64,000 nt of DNA from Eledone cirrhosa (GCA_964016885.1 OZ024743.1:162486992-162550991), one strand, 5' to 3'; counted from the first letter of the stretch, positions 1 to 12,353 are shown. Notes: generated by a model from the letters alone, not told the origin. Program-made: numbers and translations.

Positions 1-284
1 TAGCGGAAATGACGTCCAGTTTTGTTTGTATCTGCACTCTGGGGTTAAGCGTTATCACACCTCGCTATATCTCGCGTTGGGATAGATCGTGATTCCTGGC
101 AGATATAGACAGGTATTTTGAATAATATACTTTATTGCAACGATATTTAATTTACGTAATTCCTCTGATGATTGATTCGCGTCTCACATAACTTAACCAA
201 AATCGATAGTTGGTCATCGGAGATCGAATGCTTAGATCGAACAGGTAAAAGAGTAAAATAGTATATAGTAAAAATAGGTATAGA
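1..284. other. unassigned left flank
   Basis: I see no gene or repeat signature here. Short open frames on both strands have no recognisable motif. Confidence 0.5.
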
Positions 285-580
285 AACGAAAAGGCCACCT
301 TCGGTCACGAATGACCATAGTTTTGCACCTAGAAAGTTTCCCTCGGAAGCACAAACCTGGGCAAGGTGTGTTTGTGGAAGACCAACAGTCACCCATGTAT
401 GTCAGACTCCCCTCTCTACGCCACCGACGATGTTGGGAAAGGCAATGGTCGATACAGCTCGGCACCAGTGACGGCGCAACTCATTTCTACAGCTGAGTAA
501 ACTGGGGCAACGTGGAATAAAGTGTTTTGCTCAAGAACGCAACGATTGCAAACCCGACGCTCTAACCACTAAGCCATGTG
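285..580 (-). repeat. tRNA-derived SINE, minus orientation, diverged
   Basis: Read on the minus strand from about 580, the sequence starts with a tRNA-like head (GGCTTAGTGGTTAGAGCG, an A-box-like stretch) and continues with a body containing a 'TTGAGCAAAACACTTTATTCCACGTTG' type segment at about 512-540. From memory this matches the tRNA-related SINEs common in cephalopod genomes. The B box expected after the head is not preserved. The 3' boundary near 285 is approximate. Confidence 0.6.
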
Positions 581-1179
581 ACTTAACGAAAATGTTATGC
601 AATTATATAAAGTCTCATTAATTGCACGCGCGTTGGAAAAGGAAAAGGGAGGTCTAAATATTTCGGAAGTTAGTCCTTTGTCGAGAAAGAATAAAGTTCT
701 GAGAAAGAGTGGGTTGGAAGGTTGAAAAGGAATGTTTATCATGATGTGTGAGGTGGGAAAACCAGTAGTCCGACATGTGGGTGGTGTCAAGGTGGTTGCG
801 GAATGTCTGGCTCTATCATTGATACTCGTATGTGTGTGCAGATTCAGAGTAGGATTTAAATATGATTTAATATTTAATATGGGCAAAGGGGACAATAGCC
901 TGGATTCCCCCGCAGTGGGAGGGGGCACCAGCATCAGCCATAGCAATTTATTTGTGTCCTCTACTGAGCTTTTTAGTTTTACTCCTTTGACAACGGGAAC
1001 TATATTTTTAACAAAAAGTATTTAATGTCCTTACTGTGGCAAAATTCATCAAATTTTCTCAACTTTAGTGACATCAAGTTGTTATCAGAACAATATTCTA
1101 TTAAAATATATTTGATGTCGCTGTGTAAAGTGTTTGTGCTGGTATCGCAAAAACAATACACCCAGTAAACATTCTAAAG
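581..1179. other. unassigned spacer
   Basis: About 600 bp with no repeat I can name. Open frames of 97-125 codons occur on both strands but have no domain signature and ordinary composition, so I do not call a gene. Confidence 0.5.
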
Positions 1180-1322
1180 GGGTTATATTAGGAAGGGCAT
1201 CCAGCCATAGAAACCTTGCCAAATTTGTAATGTAGGAGCAAGATGAGGTTGCTCCAATATGTCTGGTCTCAGATTGCAACAACCTGTCCAACACATGCCA
1301 GTGTGGAAAGTGGACGTAAAAT
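1180..1322 (+). repeat. LINE/SINE 3'-tail fragment
   Basis: The core TTAGGAAGGGCATCCAGC is shared with the 3' end of the LINE at 39664-40896 (same core near 40740). The downstream 'CCTGTCCAACACATGCCAG...GGAAAGTGGACG' pattern matches the tail there ('CCGTCCAAGCATGG...ATGGACGCTAAG'). The terminal GAT repeat is missing. It is probably a 5'-truncated insertion of that LINE or of a SINE that borrows its tail. Confidence 0.6.
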
Positions 1323-1494
1323 CAGGATGGTTAGATTGAATTAAATACCTGTATGTATAACTTTTGAATTCCAAATACTTGCGCCAGCCGACTATGATAT
1401 GTAAAATTGGGGAATTGATGTGTATTCTAATTTTTTGTGTATGAGCATAGCAAGGTCTAAACCCGGCGCTGTGCAGATTAGGCGCATTTGGTGA

Positions 1495-1824
1495 TTGTGC
1501 GTGTTATTTTTATTGTTTGTGTGTGTGTGTGCGCGGTGTGTGCTCGGTGTGTGTATGTGTGCGGTATGTGTATGCGTGTGTCTGTTTGGTTGCGTGTGTG
1601 CGCATTTTAGTCTTAGTAACTTATGTGTATATTGTGTGTGTGTATGCGTATATGTATATGTATGTATGCGGTGTGTGTATGTGTTATGCGTATTTTAGTA
1701 TTGGTAACTTAGGTGTATGTTGTGTGTGTGTGTGCGCGCGCGCGTGCATATCTTTATGTATGTGTGTATGTGCTAGAGTTTGAAGATGTTATGAAAGTGT
1801 GCGTGACTGAGTTTGTATGGGTTA

Positions 1825-1876
<52 letters not shown>
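1495..1876. repeat. GT-rich microsatellite
   Basis: Degenerate (GT)n with GCGT and ATGT interruptions, ending in a clean (GT)n run at about 1828-1874. Cysteine/valine-rich open frames over it are artefacts of the dinucleotide repeat. Confidence 0.95.
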
Positions 1877-2218
1877 GGATGTAAGAAGAGATATCTAAAA
1901 CCTGTTATTCTCACGTTTCTGTAGTTGGATTTCAGAAGTTAAGTCTGGAATGGCTGGATTCCAGTAATGAGTAACATTTTTTTTTTTTTGTAGTGGTCGT
2001 CATTGCTTCAGAATATGGTAGCTGGCGGTCTTGAACAATTGTCCCCCACCCCGCTTATTAATTCTTCAAATTTTTCCAGTCATCCCTTGCTCCAACCCCG
2101 TTGCCTTAATCTATATCTCATCCCCCAGGGTTTTCGCCAACACCCACTCATCACTTGAGCCCCCTCCATCTTCTCATGCGCGCCACTCTACGTTCTACCC
2201 TCTCCAAGATCCGCATTA

Positions 2219-4262
2219 TTGACCGCGACCTCCTCCAAATCTTTCTTCTTCTCTGTTCCACCTCTCACCCCTCCTCACACATTCAATCCTTCTCTTCATC
2301 CAACACCTCAATCACGAACTTTTCCTTTTCCTCACCTCTACCAAACTCCTCAAACTAAATTCATTCCTTCTCCCCTCTCATATGTCGAACGTCTCTTCAC
2401 ACCCACCCATCCTGCCACCACCACCACCACCAATCCGTCCATCTCATCCCTTCCTCCCCCCCCCCTCCTCGCACCACCCACTCCGCACCCAACCTCCACC
2501 CTATTCAACCCCCACCAACCACAACCTGTTTTCACTCTAACCTCCGACCTTCCTCTCTCTGGACCTAAGCGTTCTCTCCTCAGTATGGGTCTGCGTTTCA
2601 TACCCCACACAACTTACAGCGACGAATTTCTCACAAGAGCGGATATTGAACGATTCCTGCGCCGTACCAAACTGCAGACGCATTTCCATGGCACACAACC
2701 TGAATGACCCAAACCGAGTCCTGATCCTGGGCCGAAAACCATCTCATTGAACGCCAACACCCGAACAATTCAGCACCCTGGACACATTTGTTGATGCCTT
2801 TCTTAGTGCCACGAATCAGTTCAACTTCCGTAAATGCTCCCAACAGAGCTGCTTCTCTCAAGCCAAACTCACCACCCTCCACTCTTTTCGAAGCCGTAAT
2901 GACATCGTAATCAAACCAACAGCGTGGCGCCGTGGTTGTGTAACACGCCGACCTCTACAAGACAGCACTACGACAGCTTCATAACCCCCTCTTTTACCGT
3001 CTCCTGCCTTTTGATCCCAGCCCTCAATACCAGCAACTAATATCCTCTGCAGTACCACAACTCGTCCCCTCCTCACTCCTACCCTAAACCGCCACTAACC
3101 TCATTGTCTTCACACCACGCCCCTCTATCTACTTCCTCTCCCAAATCCACAAACTGCATAACCCCGGCCGCCCCATCCTCTCCAGTTGCAACAGCTCCAC
3201 CAATCTCAACTCCATCTTCACACCCCTAGTAGCTGCCCTCCGCCTCCACATATCTTACACCAACCACACCCTCCCCCTCTTTGACTCTTTTATCTTACCA
3301 CCCAGTCACTCCTCCTTTTCACCCTCGACATCAAATTCCTCTACACGGACATCACCTACGCCGAAGGCCTACGAGCGCCCAACACTTCCTCGGCCATCGA
3401 CCCCCCACCCATTCTCAACCGCCTTGTCGAGCTGGTCCTCACTCTCAACTGCTTTTCTTTCTCAGGTGAGTTCTACCAGCAGGTAACCGGGGTGGCCATG
3501 GACACAAGAATGGGCCAAAACTATGCGCCACCTCACTCACCCGAGAACAGCTTGACTCCTTTCTCTTTCTTCTGCTCCATCCCCTTCCCCACCTTCGACT
3601 TCACCACCACCGTTCGCTTCCTGGACATCTCCGTCTCTATTGACCCCGCCAATCGTTTCCTTATCATCTCTGCTTTCTTCTAAGTCACTGCCTCCACATC
3701 GTACCTCGATTTCACCTCATCTTCACTCATACAAAACTCCCTATCCTCTACTCTTAATTCCCCCGCCTCCGTCGCTTATGTAGTCGAACTCGTGACTTTG
3801 AGGATCAGACCCATTACATGGTTAGACTCTTCACTCGGTGAGGTTACCCCCTTCCTGGTCCATACCACACATGCAACTTTATCGTCAACACCCCCACCCT
3901 CCGTTGGCCCAACGGCCAATCATTCCGAATCAGAGAATCATTCCACTGCATGTCGTTCAGCCTTGTCTATGTGCTCCGTTGCGCACTATGTGAGGCCATT
4001 TACATTGGACAGATTGGTTGTCTACTAACAGACATGTTCGCCGAGCATCTCCAAGACATCCGGTTCGCGACCAGTCTCCCGTCGGCCTGCATTTCCGCTC
4101 TGTCGGATACTCCACCCACCACCTCACTATTTTCGGCCTCGTTACTTGCTCTGGAGCCTCGAACACACACCTGAGAACAGAGCAGCGGATTATTTTTCTC
4201 TCCCGACCTGCAGCAACGACCTTAACACCCCTTCCCTCTTTTTCAAACATTTCTCCTCATCA
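2219..4262 (+). pseudogene. PLE RT / GIY-YIG endonuclease, broken
   Basis: This would encode the single PLE polyprotein that copies element RNA and nicks the target. Visible parts, in shifting frames: an N-terminal 'SLLSMGLRFIP...DIERFLRR' region near 2575-2670; 'NDIVIKPTAWR' near 2898; RT motif A-like 'LDIKFLYTDITYAEG' near 3326-3370; 'FYQQVTGVAMDTRMG' near 3470-3515 (RT motif B region); and a GIY-YIG start 'LVYVLRCALCEAIYIGQIG' near 3960-4017 followed by 'FAEHLQDIR'. Near 4147-4200, 'GASNTHLRTEQRIIF' is the usual end of this endonuclease. Many stops and frameshifts make it non-functional. The family is clear from motif order; the clade within PLEs is not determined. Confidence 0.75.
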
Positions 4263-4750
4263 CCCAGCTCCCACTCACTCTCATACCAACACATGCACAC
4301 TACTACTTCACCAATACACCAACACAACTAATTAATTAGCTACACCTACAGGACCATGATACTAACGTTATTAATTAACTAATCAAATATACTAACAGAC
4401 TATTTTCACACCAACAGACATGAGCTACTCTCAACACACACCAATACACTAATACGATCATGGACAAATACACATATTTAAATAACTAACTAATCATACT
4501 ACATTCACACTAAGCTCCTTTACCACCAATACACGCACTTCCACCACAGCTTCCATCCCATACCACTTCCGTTATTCATGATCTACACCAGCCCCCTCCT
4601 CCTGTTTGACTACATCCTCCTCTAGCAACTTCCTGAAATAGCCAAACTCTAACCAAACATGCACGACGGACCAGAACGTTTACAAAACACCAGTTACATA
4701 CAGACACTCACACAAAAAAACTCACCAACGTGTGCACACATGCACTTGTC

Positions 4751-4756
<6 letters not shown>

Positions 4757-4806
<50 letters not shown>

Positions 4807-5040
4807 TGTGTGTGTGCGTGCGTGTGCGTGCGCGCGCTCGTGTGTATGTGCGTGTACACGCGTGCAAAAGTATATAGGTGTACCTGTAAAATCCACAGAC
4901 ACATGTGTATATTAGCATACACACACGCGCACATAAACAGATACATACACATACCCATACATAAGCATGCACACAAACACACACTTACGTGTACAAACAT
5001 GCACAGAAAAACACAAAAGAATTCACAGACACACACACGC
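4757..5040. repeat. GT then CA microsatellites in PLE 3' region
   Basis: A (GT)n run at about 4757-4800 passes into mixed GT/GC repeats to about 4866. CA-rich sequence follows at about 4915-5040. Both lie between the endonuclease remnant and the PLE 3' terminal motif. Confidence 0.9.
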
Positions 5041-5239
5041 GCACTTCCATCGACGATACATAAACCACACACAGAAGCTATAATGCGCAACCATGTAATG
5101 CATTCCATCTGCACACCCATGACACACCTAGATTCTCCACCTCGGACCTCACACTCAAATGGCAGATTATTCACCTACCAACCATAACCTTTTAAAAACT
5201 TTTTTCCAAACTCCAATGTTCCAACCTTTTCTCCGTTCC

Positions 5240-5267
5240 CTGAAGAAGGACTTACTTCCGAAACATC
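5240..5267 (+). ncRNA. hammerhead-like core, degenerate (PLE 3' end)
   Basis: CTGAAGA (5240-5246) matches the hammerhead CUGANGA box, GGA/TCC can close a short stem II, and GAAAC follows at 5260-5264. The ATC after it replaces the GTC seen in the related copy at 34310. No flanking stem I is visible, so this looks like a decayed ribozyme remnant. Confidence 0.4.
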
Positions 5268-5307
5268 AAACCCTCTTCTACTTCCACCTAAGCACGATAC
5301 CAATAAA

Positions 5308-5446
5308 ACGTGTGTATGTGTGTGAGTACATATAATATATATGTGTATGTTTATATATACATATATACATGCACATATAAACACACACACACATATATAT
5401 ATATATATACAATATATATATACGTATGCATATATATATATATTGT
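5308..5446. repeat. TA/CA/GT compound microsatellite
   Basis: Mixed GT, TA and CA dinucleotide runs right after the PLE 3' end. Confidence 0.9.
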
Positions 5447-5735
5447 TCAAAGTAACATATAAACTGTCAAACGGTTAATATTTTTTTTTTACCAATCTAA
5501 TTACGTCATATTCTATATTTCAAAAACGTTAAGTCCAATTGTTTTTTCTCCCACTCACGTACCATCCCCTTTGTTTTGTTTTTTTTTGTTTTTTGTGGGG
5601 GGGGGGGGTCCTAATCATAGGCTTGGTTGTCTCCGATCTGTCCAGCTCGTTTGGCCGTCACTATATCATCTCCTATGCATTTTATCTGACGAGAACACGT
5701 TTTGGATTATGTTATACATAATCTTCGAAATATAA
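5447..5735. other. unassigned spacer with G12 tract
   Basis: No gene seen. Holds T-rich runs and a G12 tract at 5597-5608. Confidence 0.5.
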
Positions 5736-5964
5736 TCTATCTATATATCTATATATCTATATATAAATGCAAGTTTACGATTCTGTGTGTCCGCCTAAAA
5801 CTAGAAAACTACCGGACCAAACTCCTCAAAATTACATGTACATATTCACTATACACTCGGACAAGTAACGGTCAAAAAGGTTTTACTTTGCAAAGCAAGG
5901 AATTCATTTAAAATCAATTTATCTTATTTACTAATGAATATCAAAAGAAATCAGCCATTTTGCT

Positions 5965-7600
5965 TTTTTATGTTCTCCAGTCTGTAGATAAGAGAGTGAG
6001 GGATGGGAAGAGAGAGAGTAAGGGATGAGAGAGAAAGAGAGAGAGTGGCAGATGGGAGAGAGAGTAAGGGAATGAGAGAGAAAGAGAGAGAGTGAATGGA
6101 TGGGAGAGAGAGAGTAAGGGGATGTGAGAGAGAAAGAAAGAGAGTAAGGGATGAGAGGGAGAGAGTGGGAGATGGGCGAGAGAGAGGGAGAGTAAGAAGA
6201 TGTGAGAGAGAAAGAAAGAGAGTAAGGGGATGAGAGAGAAAGACGATGAAAGAGAGAGAGGCAAAGTAATCAGCGTTCTTAACTTTTATTTATTTATTAT
6301 TTTTACACACTTTTTAACTCTCCCGCTTCCTTAACGTTATTTATCTTTTCTTTATTTTTTGTTCTCTATTCCGTAGAGAAGAGGGGGTTGAGAGAAAAAG
6401 AGAGAGAGTAATGGGATGGGAGAGAGAGAGGGAAAGTAGCAAGCGTTCATTAACTTTTATTTATTTACTAGCAGTAAAGCCCGGCATTGCTCGGGGCTGC
6501 TCAGTAGCTGTGTTAAAGTTACAATGTTAAGTTCCTTTCTTGGCTTAAAAACTGTAGAGTCTACAGTGTAGACTTTCATGTGGTACTTTTGATTAATATT
6601 CCCTCAACCAACAGTATGCCTTATGAAGTTAAGAAAACATAACCATAACCCGAATGTTAAAACAAATCAGGATGCTGGGGATAAAAACTGCACTGGTAAC
6701 AAAAATCGAAAATCTAAACACTGCAACACTTGTCTCAGAGAAAAACATCAGCGTAACCAAAATATCAGTTATTTTGAAACAAAGAAATTGGATGGACATG
6801 AAAAACACAAAAAAAAACAAAAAAAAATGCGTTATCTGTCGTTTAAAATCATTGCTTCTAAATGAAAATCTCATAAGGCTTTATACGAGATTATATATAT
6901 AGATCAATGCTTTTTTTACAAAATATTTACTTGTTTTACGGTGTATTCAAATAGGCTTGTTTTCAAGTAAAAATATTGTTTTAAAAGACTTTTTAATGGA
7001 AATGAAGCAAAATGGAAGCTTAATGTTGAAACTTCAAACTCATGAATTTTGCAGGTTAAAATTTTGCTGGCCCGAAAACTGTTCGCGTATTTTTGTACGC
7101 GTAGTTTGTTCGATAAACAGATGACGCCATCAAAGGGAAATAACTCGTCTCTCGTCTCTATTTATACATTTGAACTGAAAAATCAATACATTACAAATTC
7201 GATTTTTGCACTTGGCGTGGGTCGATTTGAAAAATGTTTTGACCGATGTCTCCGCCGGACCTTCATCTATAAGTGTAGCAATTGCACCGAAATTTGAACG
7301 TACGGTTTAAGAGGAGATGTGTGCCGACCGTTTTAGTAGACAGACAGACAGACAACCTCAGTTTTATATATAGAGATTATTTTTACACATTTCTTAACTC
7401 TCCCAATGTTATTAATCTTTTATTTATTTTTTGTTTGCTTTTGTGTAGAGGATGAGAGAGAGAAAGAAAGAGAGGAGATGAGAAAGAGAAAGGGAGTGAG
7501 GCGGATGGGGAGAGAAAGACAATAAGAAAAGAGAAAAGATGGGAGAGAAAAAAAGTAAAGAGGCAGGAGAGAGTGAGGATGATTGGAGGGATTATTTAAC
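5965..7600. repeat. three tandem GA-rich units, one split by a Helitron
   Basis: Each unit has a T-rich leader ending 'GTAGA', then (GA)n with AAGGGATG interruptions (about 5985-6262, 6375-6438, 7447-7590), then a T/A-rich part with TTTTTACACA and TTAACTCTCCC. The T/A-rich part is intact at 6281-6325. In the second unit it is interrupted exactly by the element at 6468-7376. Confidence 0.75.
6468..7376 (-). mobile_element. non-autonomous Helitron, 909 bp
   Basis: On the minus strand it begins TCTCTATATATAAAACTG (from 7376) with a (GTCT)n stretch, and ends with a hairpin (AGCCC/GGGCT arms at 6478-6482 and 6494-6498) and CTAG at 6468-6471, followed by T. It encodes no protein I recognise. It sits between A and T with no target duplication, shown by the intact neighbour unit at 6281-6310: the 16 bases left of the insert (6452-6467) equal 6281-6296, and the bases right of it (7377 on) continue as at 6297 on. 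Confidence 0.88.
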
Positions 7601-8018
7601 TAACCTATGTCCGCGTTTATATATATATTTACACATACATATGTGTTCGGGGTGTGTGGGAGGGGGTGGGTAGAGCGTTCTTTAGCAGACGATATATGTT
7701 ACCATCAAAACTTATTTTCTTCGTATGTCTAAAGAAATCAGATGCTTTTATAGAAGTATATATGTATGTATTTAACAGACGGAAAAAAAACGGTATTTTT
7801 AAAAGATATTATTTGAATATATTATTTTCCGCTGGTATTTGAATTAATACAGAAAATATTTTTTTTGTAGTGTTTGTCGTTTTTTTTATACAATCTGAAA
7901 TACAAATATTTTCTACATATGTCTCAAATAAATTACACCTAATATACATTCATATAAAGAGATCATTTAAAACAACTTTACTGGGTTGTTTCTATTTCGG
8001 AAAGAGTGTGGTGTGTAA
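7601..8018. other. AT-rich Helitron 5' region
   Basis: AT-rich, with a (TA)n patch near 7620 and no coding signal. It lies between the GA-rich units and the Rep remnant. Confidence 0.5.
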
Positions 8019-8086
8019 TAATTGTTTCTACTTTTGGCATAAGGCCAGCAATTATTCCAGTGCATTACTGGTACTTTATTTTATCG
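8019..8086 (-). repeat. SINE 3'-half fragment
   Basis: 68 bp matching the tails of the SINEs at 18715-18899 and 18920-19107 (TAATTGTTTCTACTTTTGGC, then GTGCATTACTGGTACTTTAT). The tRNA-like head is absent. It lies immediately before the first Rep-like codons and probably displaced the original Helitron leader or start. Confidence 0.8.
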
Positions 8087-8089
8087 TTC

Positions 8090-11000
8090 AAATGCCTAGA
8101 AAACGTTCCAGATCATTATATGGAAGGTCATCTTCAGAGGCTAAGAGAAAGAAAACAGCGATCTGAAGAAAGTGAAGAAGTTCGGCATGCCCGTCTAACT
8201 GCTAACAGAGACCAAACAGCTTTAGCACGAGCACACTGCTGCTACACGAGAACAACAAATTAAGGAACAGCACAGCAGCAAATCAGACGAAATGATAATC
8301 AAGCATATCGTTCTACTGCCCGAGCAGGAGAACAAGCCACAAGTAAAATGAACTGGCTTTTTCTTATGACCCTCAAAAGGACTACAGCAGTAATCCACAA
8401 ATCAACATTGGGAAAATGAACAAATGCTGCCAGTATTGTGGTGCCAAGAAGTGGGCAGCAGAAACACCAAGTTTATGCTTCCCAAAAGGCAAAGTGAGCC
8501 TTAAAACAATACAAGAACCTCCTGAATTTCTGAAGAATCTGCTCCTTCAGGATACACCAGAAGCACGACACTTCAATAAATACATCATAAAATATAATTC
8601 TGCCTTTCAAATGACATCTTTTGGGGCTGACAGGAATGTCACTGACTTTAGATTCTGTACAACTTATAAAATTCAGGGACAGTGTTACCACTTAATGGGT
8701 GGCCTTCTGCCACTTTCACAGGACCCTCACAAATTTGTGCAGGTTTACTTCATGGGTGGAAATGAAACACAGGCACAACAAAGATGTACCAATGTCCATG
8801 GTGGATTGCAGTTCTACAGTCATAAAGTTACAAGAAATTATTCACCAACATCGCATGTACGTCAGTGTATTTAAATATGCACTGGGCATAAAATCATCAT
8901 TAGGGCAGACAAACGCCCAGCTTCAGAACATGAACGCAGATTCAATGCACCTGTCACTGATGAAGCTGCAATCATAATGGTTGATAAACAGCATGAATGA
9001 CGTGACATTGTTTTGCAAAAACGCAGTGGACATTTGGAGCGAATTTGTGAAACTCATAGAGCTTATGATTCACTCCAATATCCGTTCATCTTTTGGAATG
9101 GTCAAGATGGATATCATTTTCAGCTACGGCAGATCAATCAGCTGCAAAGAATTCTATGCTTATCATTTCATAGTACGTGATCACTTCAACCAAGTTCTGC
9201 GATTCAATGGTGGACATGTATGCCAAAATTGAAACAGAAAGATTGGGTTTTCTGCGAAGGAATCAAACTAAGTTGAGGGCAGATAACTACATCCACCTTA
9301 GAGATGCCATCAATTCTGATGTTGACCCAAGCAATATTGGCCAGCCAGTCATACTACCATCAAGCTTCACGGGAGGACCCCGTATGCAATGACCTATGTC
9401 AGAAAATTTGGTCGGCCGGATCTCTTCATTACATTTACATGCAATTCAAACTGGTCAGAAATATCAAATGAATTATTTCAAAATCAAAACCAAAGGATCG
9501 ACCTCATTGCTCGGGATTTCCATGAAAAGCAACAAAAAAAACTCATCTGGCTCCTAAAAGAAGGAAGAATCTTTGGTGAACTTAGTGCCTGGATGATCAC
9601 TATTGAGTGACAGAAGAGAGGTCTTCCTCACTCTCACACACTAATCTGATGCAAGGAGAAGATAAGACCAGATGATGTTGATAAGATCATTTCAGCAGAG
9701 TTGCCTGATAAAGGTGGTGATCCAGAGCTCTTTGAAACCATCAATCCAAACTCATTCATGGTCCACGTGGAGTCATCAATCCAGCCTCTCCCTGCATGAA
9801 AGATCAAAAATACAGCAAACATTATTCTAGAGCTTTTATTCGGGAAACTCGGACTGACAATAATGGATACCCCTTTTACCAGAACATGGAGGCAATACTG
9901 CAAGCCTAACAGTTCGGGGAGAGGAGCTGACCATAAACAATCACTGGGTCGTCCCACACAACAAATTGTTGTGTAAACTTTTAAAAGCTCATATCATTGT
10001 TGAGTATTGCAGCTCCGTCAAAGCAATCCTATATGTCACAAAATATATCAACAAGGGCAGAGACATGGCTACCTTTATTACTGACAAAGAACTCAATGAT
10101 GGTGGGCTGGATGAGGTCAAACCGTATCAAACAGGTCGATACATCTCCAGCAATGAAGCTATCTGGCGAATCTTTGGATTTGATATCCATCAACGCCACC
10201 CAACAGTGGTCAACCTTGCAGTCCATATGGAAAATGGACAGAGAGTGTACTTCACTGAGATCACTGCTTATCAGTTGGCAAAAGCATCACATGACACTAC
10301 ACTAACTGCTTTCTTTAAACTCTGCCAGAATGATGAATTTGCTCGATCCCTCCTATATGCTGAAGTCCCAACATACTACACCTGGACTAATTACAAGACC
10401 TGGAATCAAAGAAAACAGTGCCATTTAGTGGAAGGTCATGAAGTCAAGTCAAGTGATACTATTGGGCGTGTTTACAATGTCCATCCCAACAACAGAGAAT
10501 GTACTTATTTACGGCTACTTCTGCATACTGTTCGAGGACCAACGTCATTTGAGGATCTTAGGTGCTTCAGAGGAAGGGAGTGCGCAACATACAAAGAAGA
10601 ATGTAAACAGCATGGACTACTGCATGACAATGGACACTGGAAGAATTGCCTAAAAGAAGCAGCAATCACTCAAGTAACCAGCCAAATAAGACAATTATTT
10701 GCTATTACGTTCACAGCATGTGGAATTGATGAAGCTCATCTACTCTAGCAGGAGTACAAAAACAATATGTCGGACGACTATCTACACCTAGCCCGAAGAC
10801 AATATGTATATGGCAATATGTATATGGAATATACCCCCCAGGATTTACAATCAAGCTCTCTGTGACCTGTCCCATCGAGTTCAGGCAATGAATAGCACAT
10901 TAGCTAACTGCGGGATGCCAGAGCCAGATGAAGAAATAGAGGTAGCACAAGACATTTTTCGGGAGACAAACTACGATATTCAAGCATTGCGTAAGTTTGT

Positions 11001-12353
11001 GGATGAAAATGAACTTCCATTGATGGATGACCAGAAATACGCCTACCACAACATCATCGAAAACATTCAAAATGACAGGGGAGGACTTTTCTTCATCGAT
11101 GCTCCTGCTGGCACAGGCAAGACATTCCTCATAAACCTCCTGCTTGTAGAAGTTCGCCAAAAGCAACATATTGCCCTTGCTGTGGCTTCAAGTGGCATTG
11201 CAGCAACACTTCTGGATGGAGGAAGAACTGCACACTCCATGTTTAAGCTGCCTATAGATCTCACACGGCATAAACAATCTTCTTGCAACAAGAAGAACTC
11301 ACCCAAGGGCAAGCCTCTGCAAACATACAAGATGATAATTTGGGATGAAGCTACTATGAGCCATAAAGGAGCAATTGAAGCTTTGGACCGGACGATAAGG
11401 GATCTGAGAGAAAATAGTTGCATAATGGGAGGAGTGACAATGGTTCGTGCTGGTGATTTCAGACAAACTCTGCCTGTAATTCTTCGAGGGACTCGAGCTG
11501 ATCAGGTCAATGCCTGTCTGAAAACATCCTATCTCTGGCTCCACTTTCAGCTGCTGAGCCTTACAACCAACATGCGAGTGTACTTAACTGGTGACGAAAG
11601 TGTCAGTGAGTTTGCCATCCAACTACTTAAATTGGGAAATGGACTTCTTGAAAAGGACTCCAATGACCATATTCAGTTGTCATTTGGCCATATCCTTGAC
11701 ACAGAACAAGAACTGATTGCCAGAGTGTTTCCAAACATTCAGACCAGGAAATGTGATCCGAAATGGCTCTGTGAACGAGCAATCTTAGCACCTAAAGAAA
11801 TCAACAAAGGCTGCTGGAGATGTTACCGGGAGAGAAAATATGCTACAAATCAGTTGACAAAATCACTTCTCAAGACCAGGTTATAAACTATCCAACTGAA
11901 TTTTTGAACAGTCTTGAACAAGCGGGAATTCCTCCACACAACCTGATACTGAAGCTTGGAGCATCGGTTATGCTACTTCGCAATCTGGATCCTCCAAAAC
12001 TTTGTAATGTAATCATCATAAAAAATATGATGTCCAATGTTCTAGAAGTTGCAATCATGTCAAGAAAATTTGCTGGTGACAATTGTTTCATTCCCAGAAT
12101 ACCTCTGAAGCCAACTGATTTGCCATTTGAATTTCAAAGACTTCAATTTCCAATCAGACTCAGTTTTGCCATGACCATTAATAAATCTCAAGGGCAATCA
12201 TTGAAAGTCGTTGGGTTGAATCTGGCAGATCCTGTTTTTTCGTATGGTCAACTCTATGTTGGCACAACAAGAGTTTGGAACCCTTATTGTCTCTTCATTG
12301 AGGTACCACAGGGCAAAACCAAGAATGTTGTTTATCGAGAGGCTTTGGAATGA
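8090..12353 (+). pseudogene. Helitron Rep-PIF1 helicase, broken
   Basis: This would encode the Helitron transposase: an HUH nuclease (Rep) that nicks DNA, fused to a 5'-3' helicase. In order: an N-terminal arginine-rich tail (8090-8265); a cysteine segment 'CCQYCGAKKW' (8422 on); 'FQMTSFGA' and 'GQCYHLMGGLLPL' (8605-8720); 'VDMYAKIETERLGFLRRNQ' (about 9210-9270); 'GRPDLFITFTCNSNW' (9412-9452); the HUH box as 'GLPHSH' (about 9620-9640); and the two-tyrosine motif 'YVTKYINKG' (about 10030-10056). The helicase part follows (10804 on): Walker A 'APAGTGKT' (about 11102-11125), 'WDEAT' (about 11341-11355), 'GDFRQTLPVI' (about 11453-11482) and 'INKSQGQSLK...VGTTRV' (about 12178-12275). Stops at 9608 and 10746 and several frame changes, including one near 11820-11886, break it. 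Catalytic boxes survive although the frame does not. Confidence 0.88.

Larger units (their letters stand above)
2031..5317 (+). mobile_element. Penelope-like element, family A copy 1 (decayed)
   Basis: A C-rich, G-poor segment holding the remains of a PLE in order: an N-terminal region, a reverse transcriptase, a GIY-YIG endonuclease, a 3' untranslated part with GT/CA microsatellites, and a terminal block with a hammerhead-like core (5240-5267) followed by an AATAAA-like end. The same C-rich 3' region recurs at 33009-34390 (plus) and 14842-16437 (minus). Boundaries are estimated from where the C-rich composition starts and where (TA)n begins. Confidence 0.7.

Noticed and set aside
1495..1900. 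Cysteine-rich open frames over GT repeats (also near 4700-5180, 13577-14450, 15765)
   Set aside because: CVCVCV and HTHTHT patterns are direct translations of GT/CA microsatellites.
10804..12353. Host PIF1 helicase gene
   Set aside because: The Helitron Rep domain directly upstream and the Helitron 3' terminus downstream show that it is the transposon's helicase.
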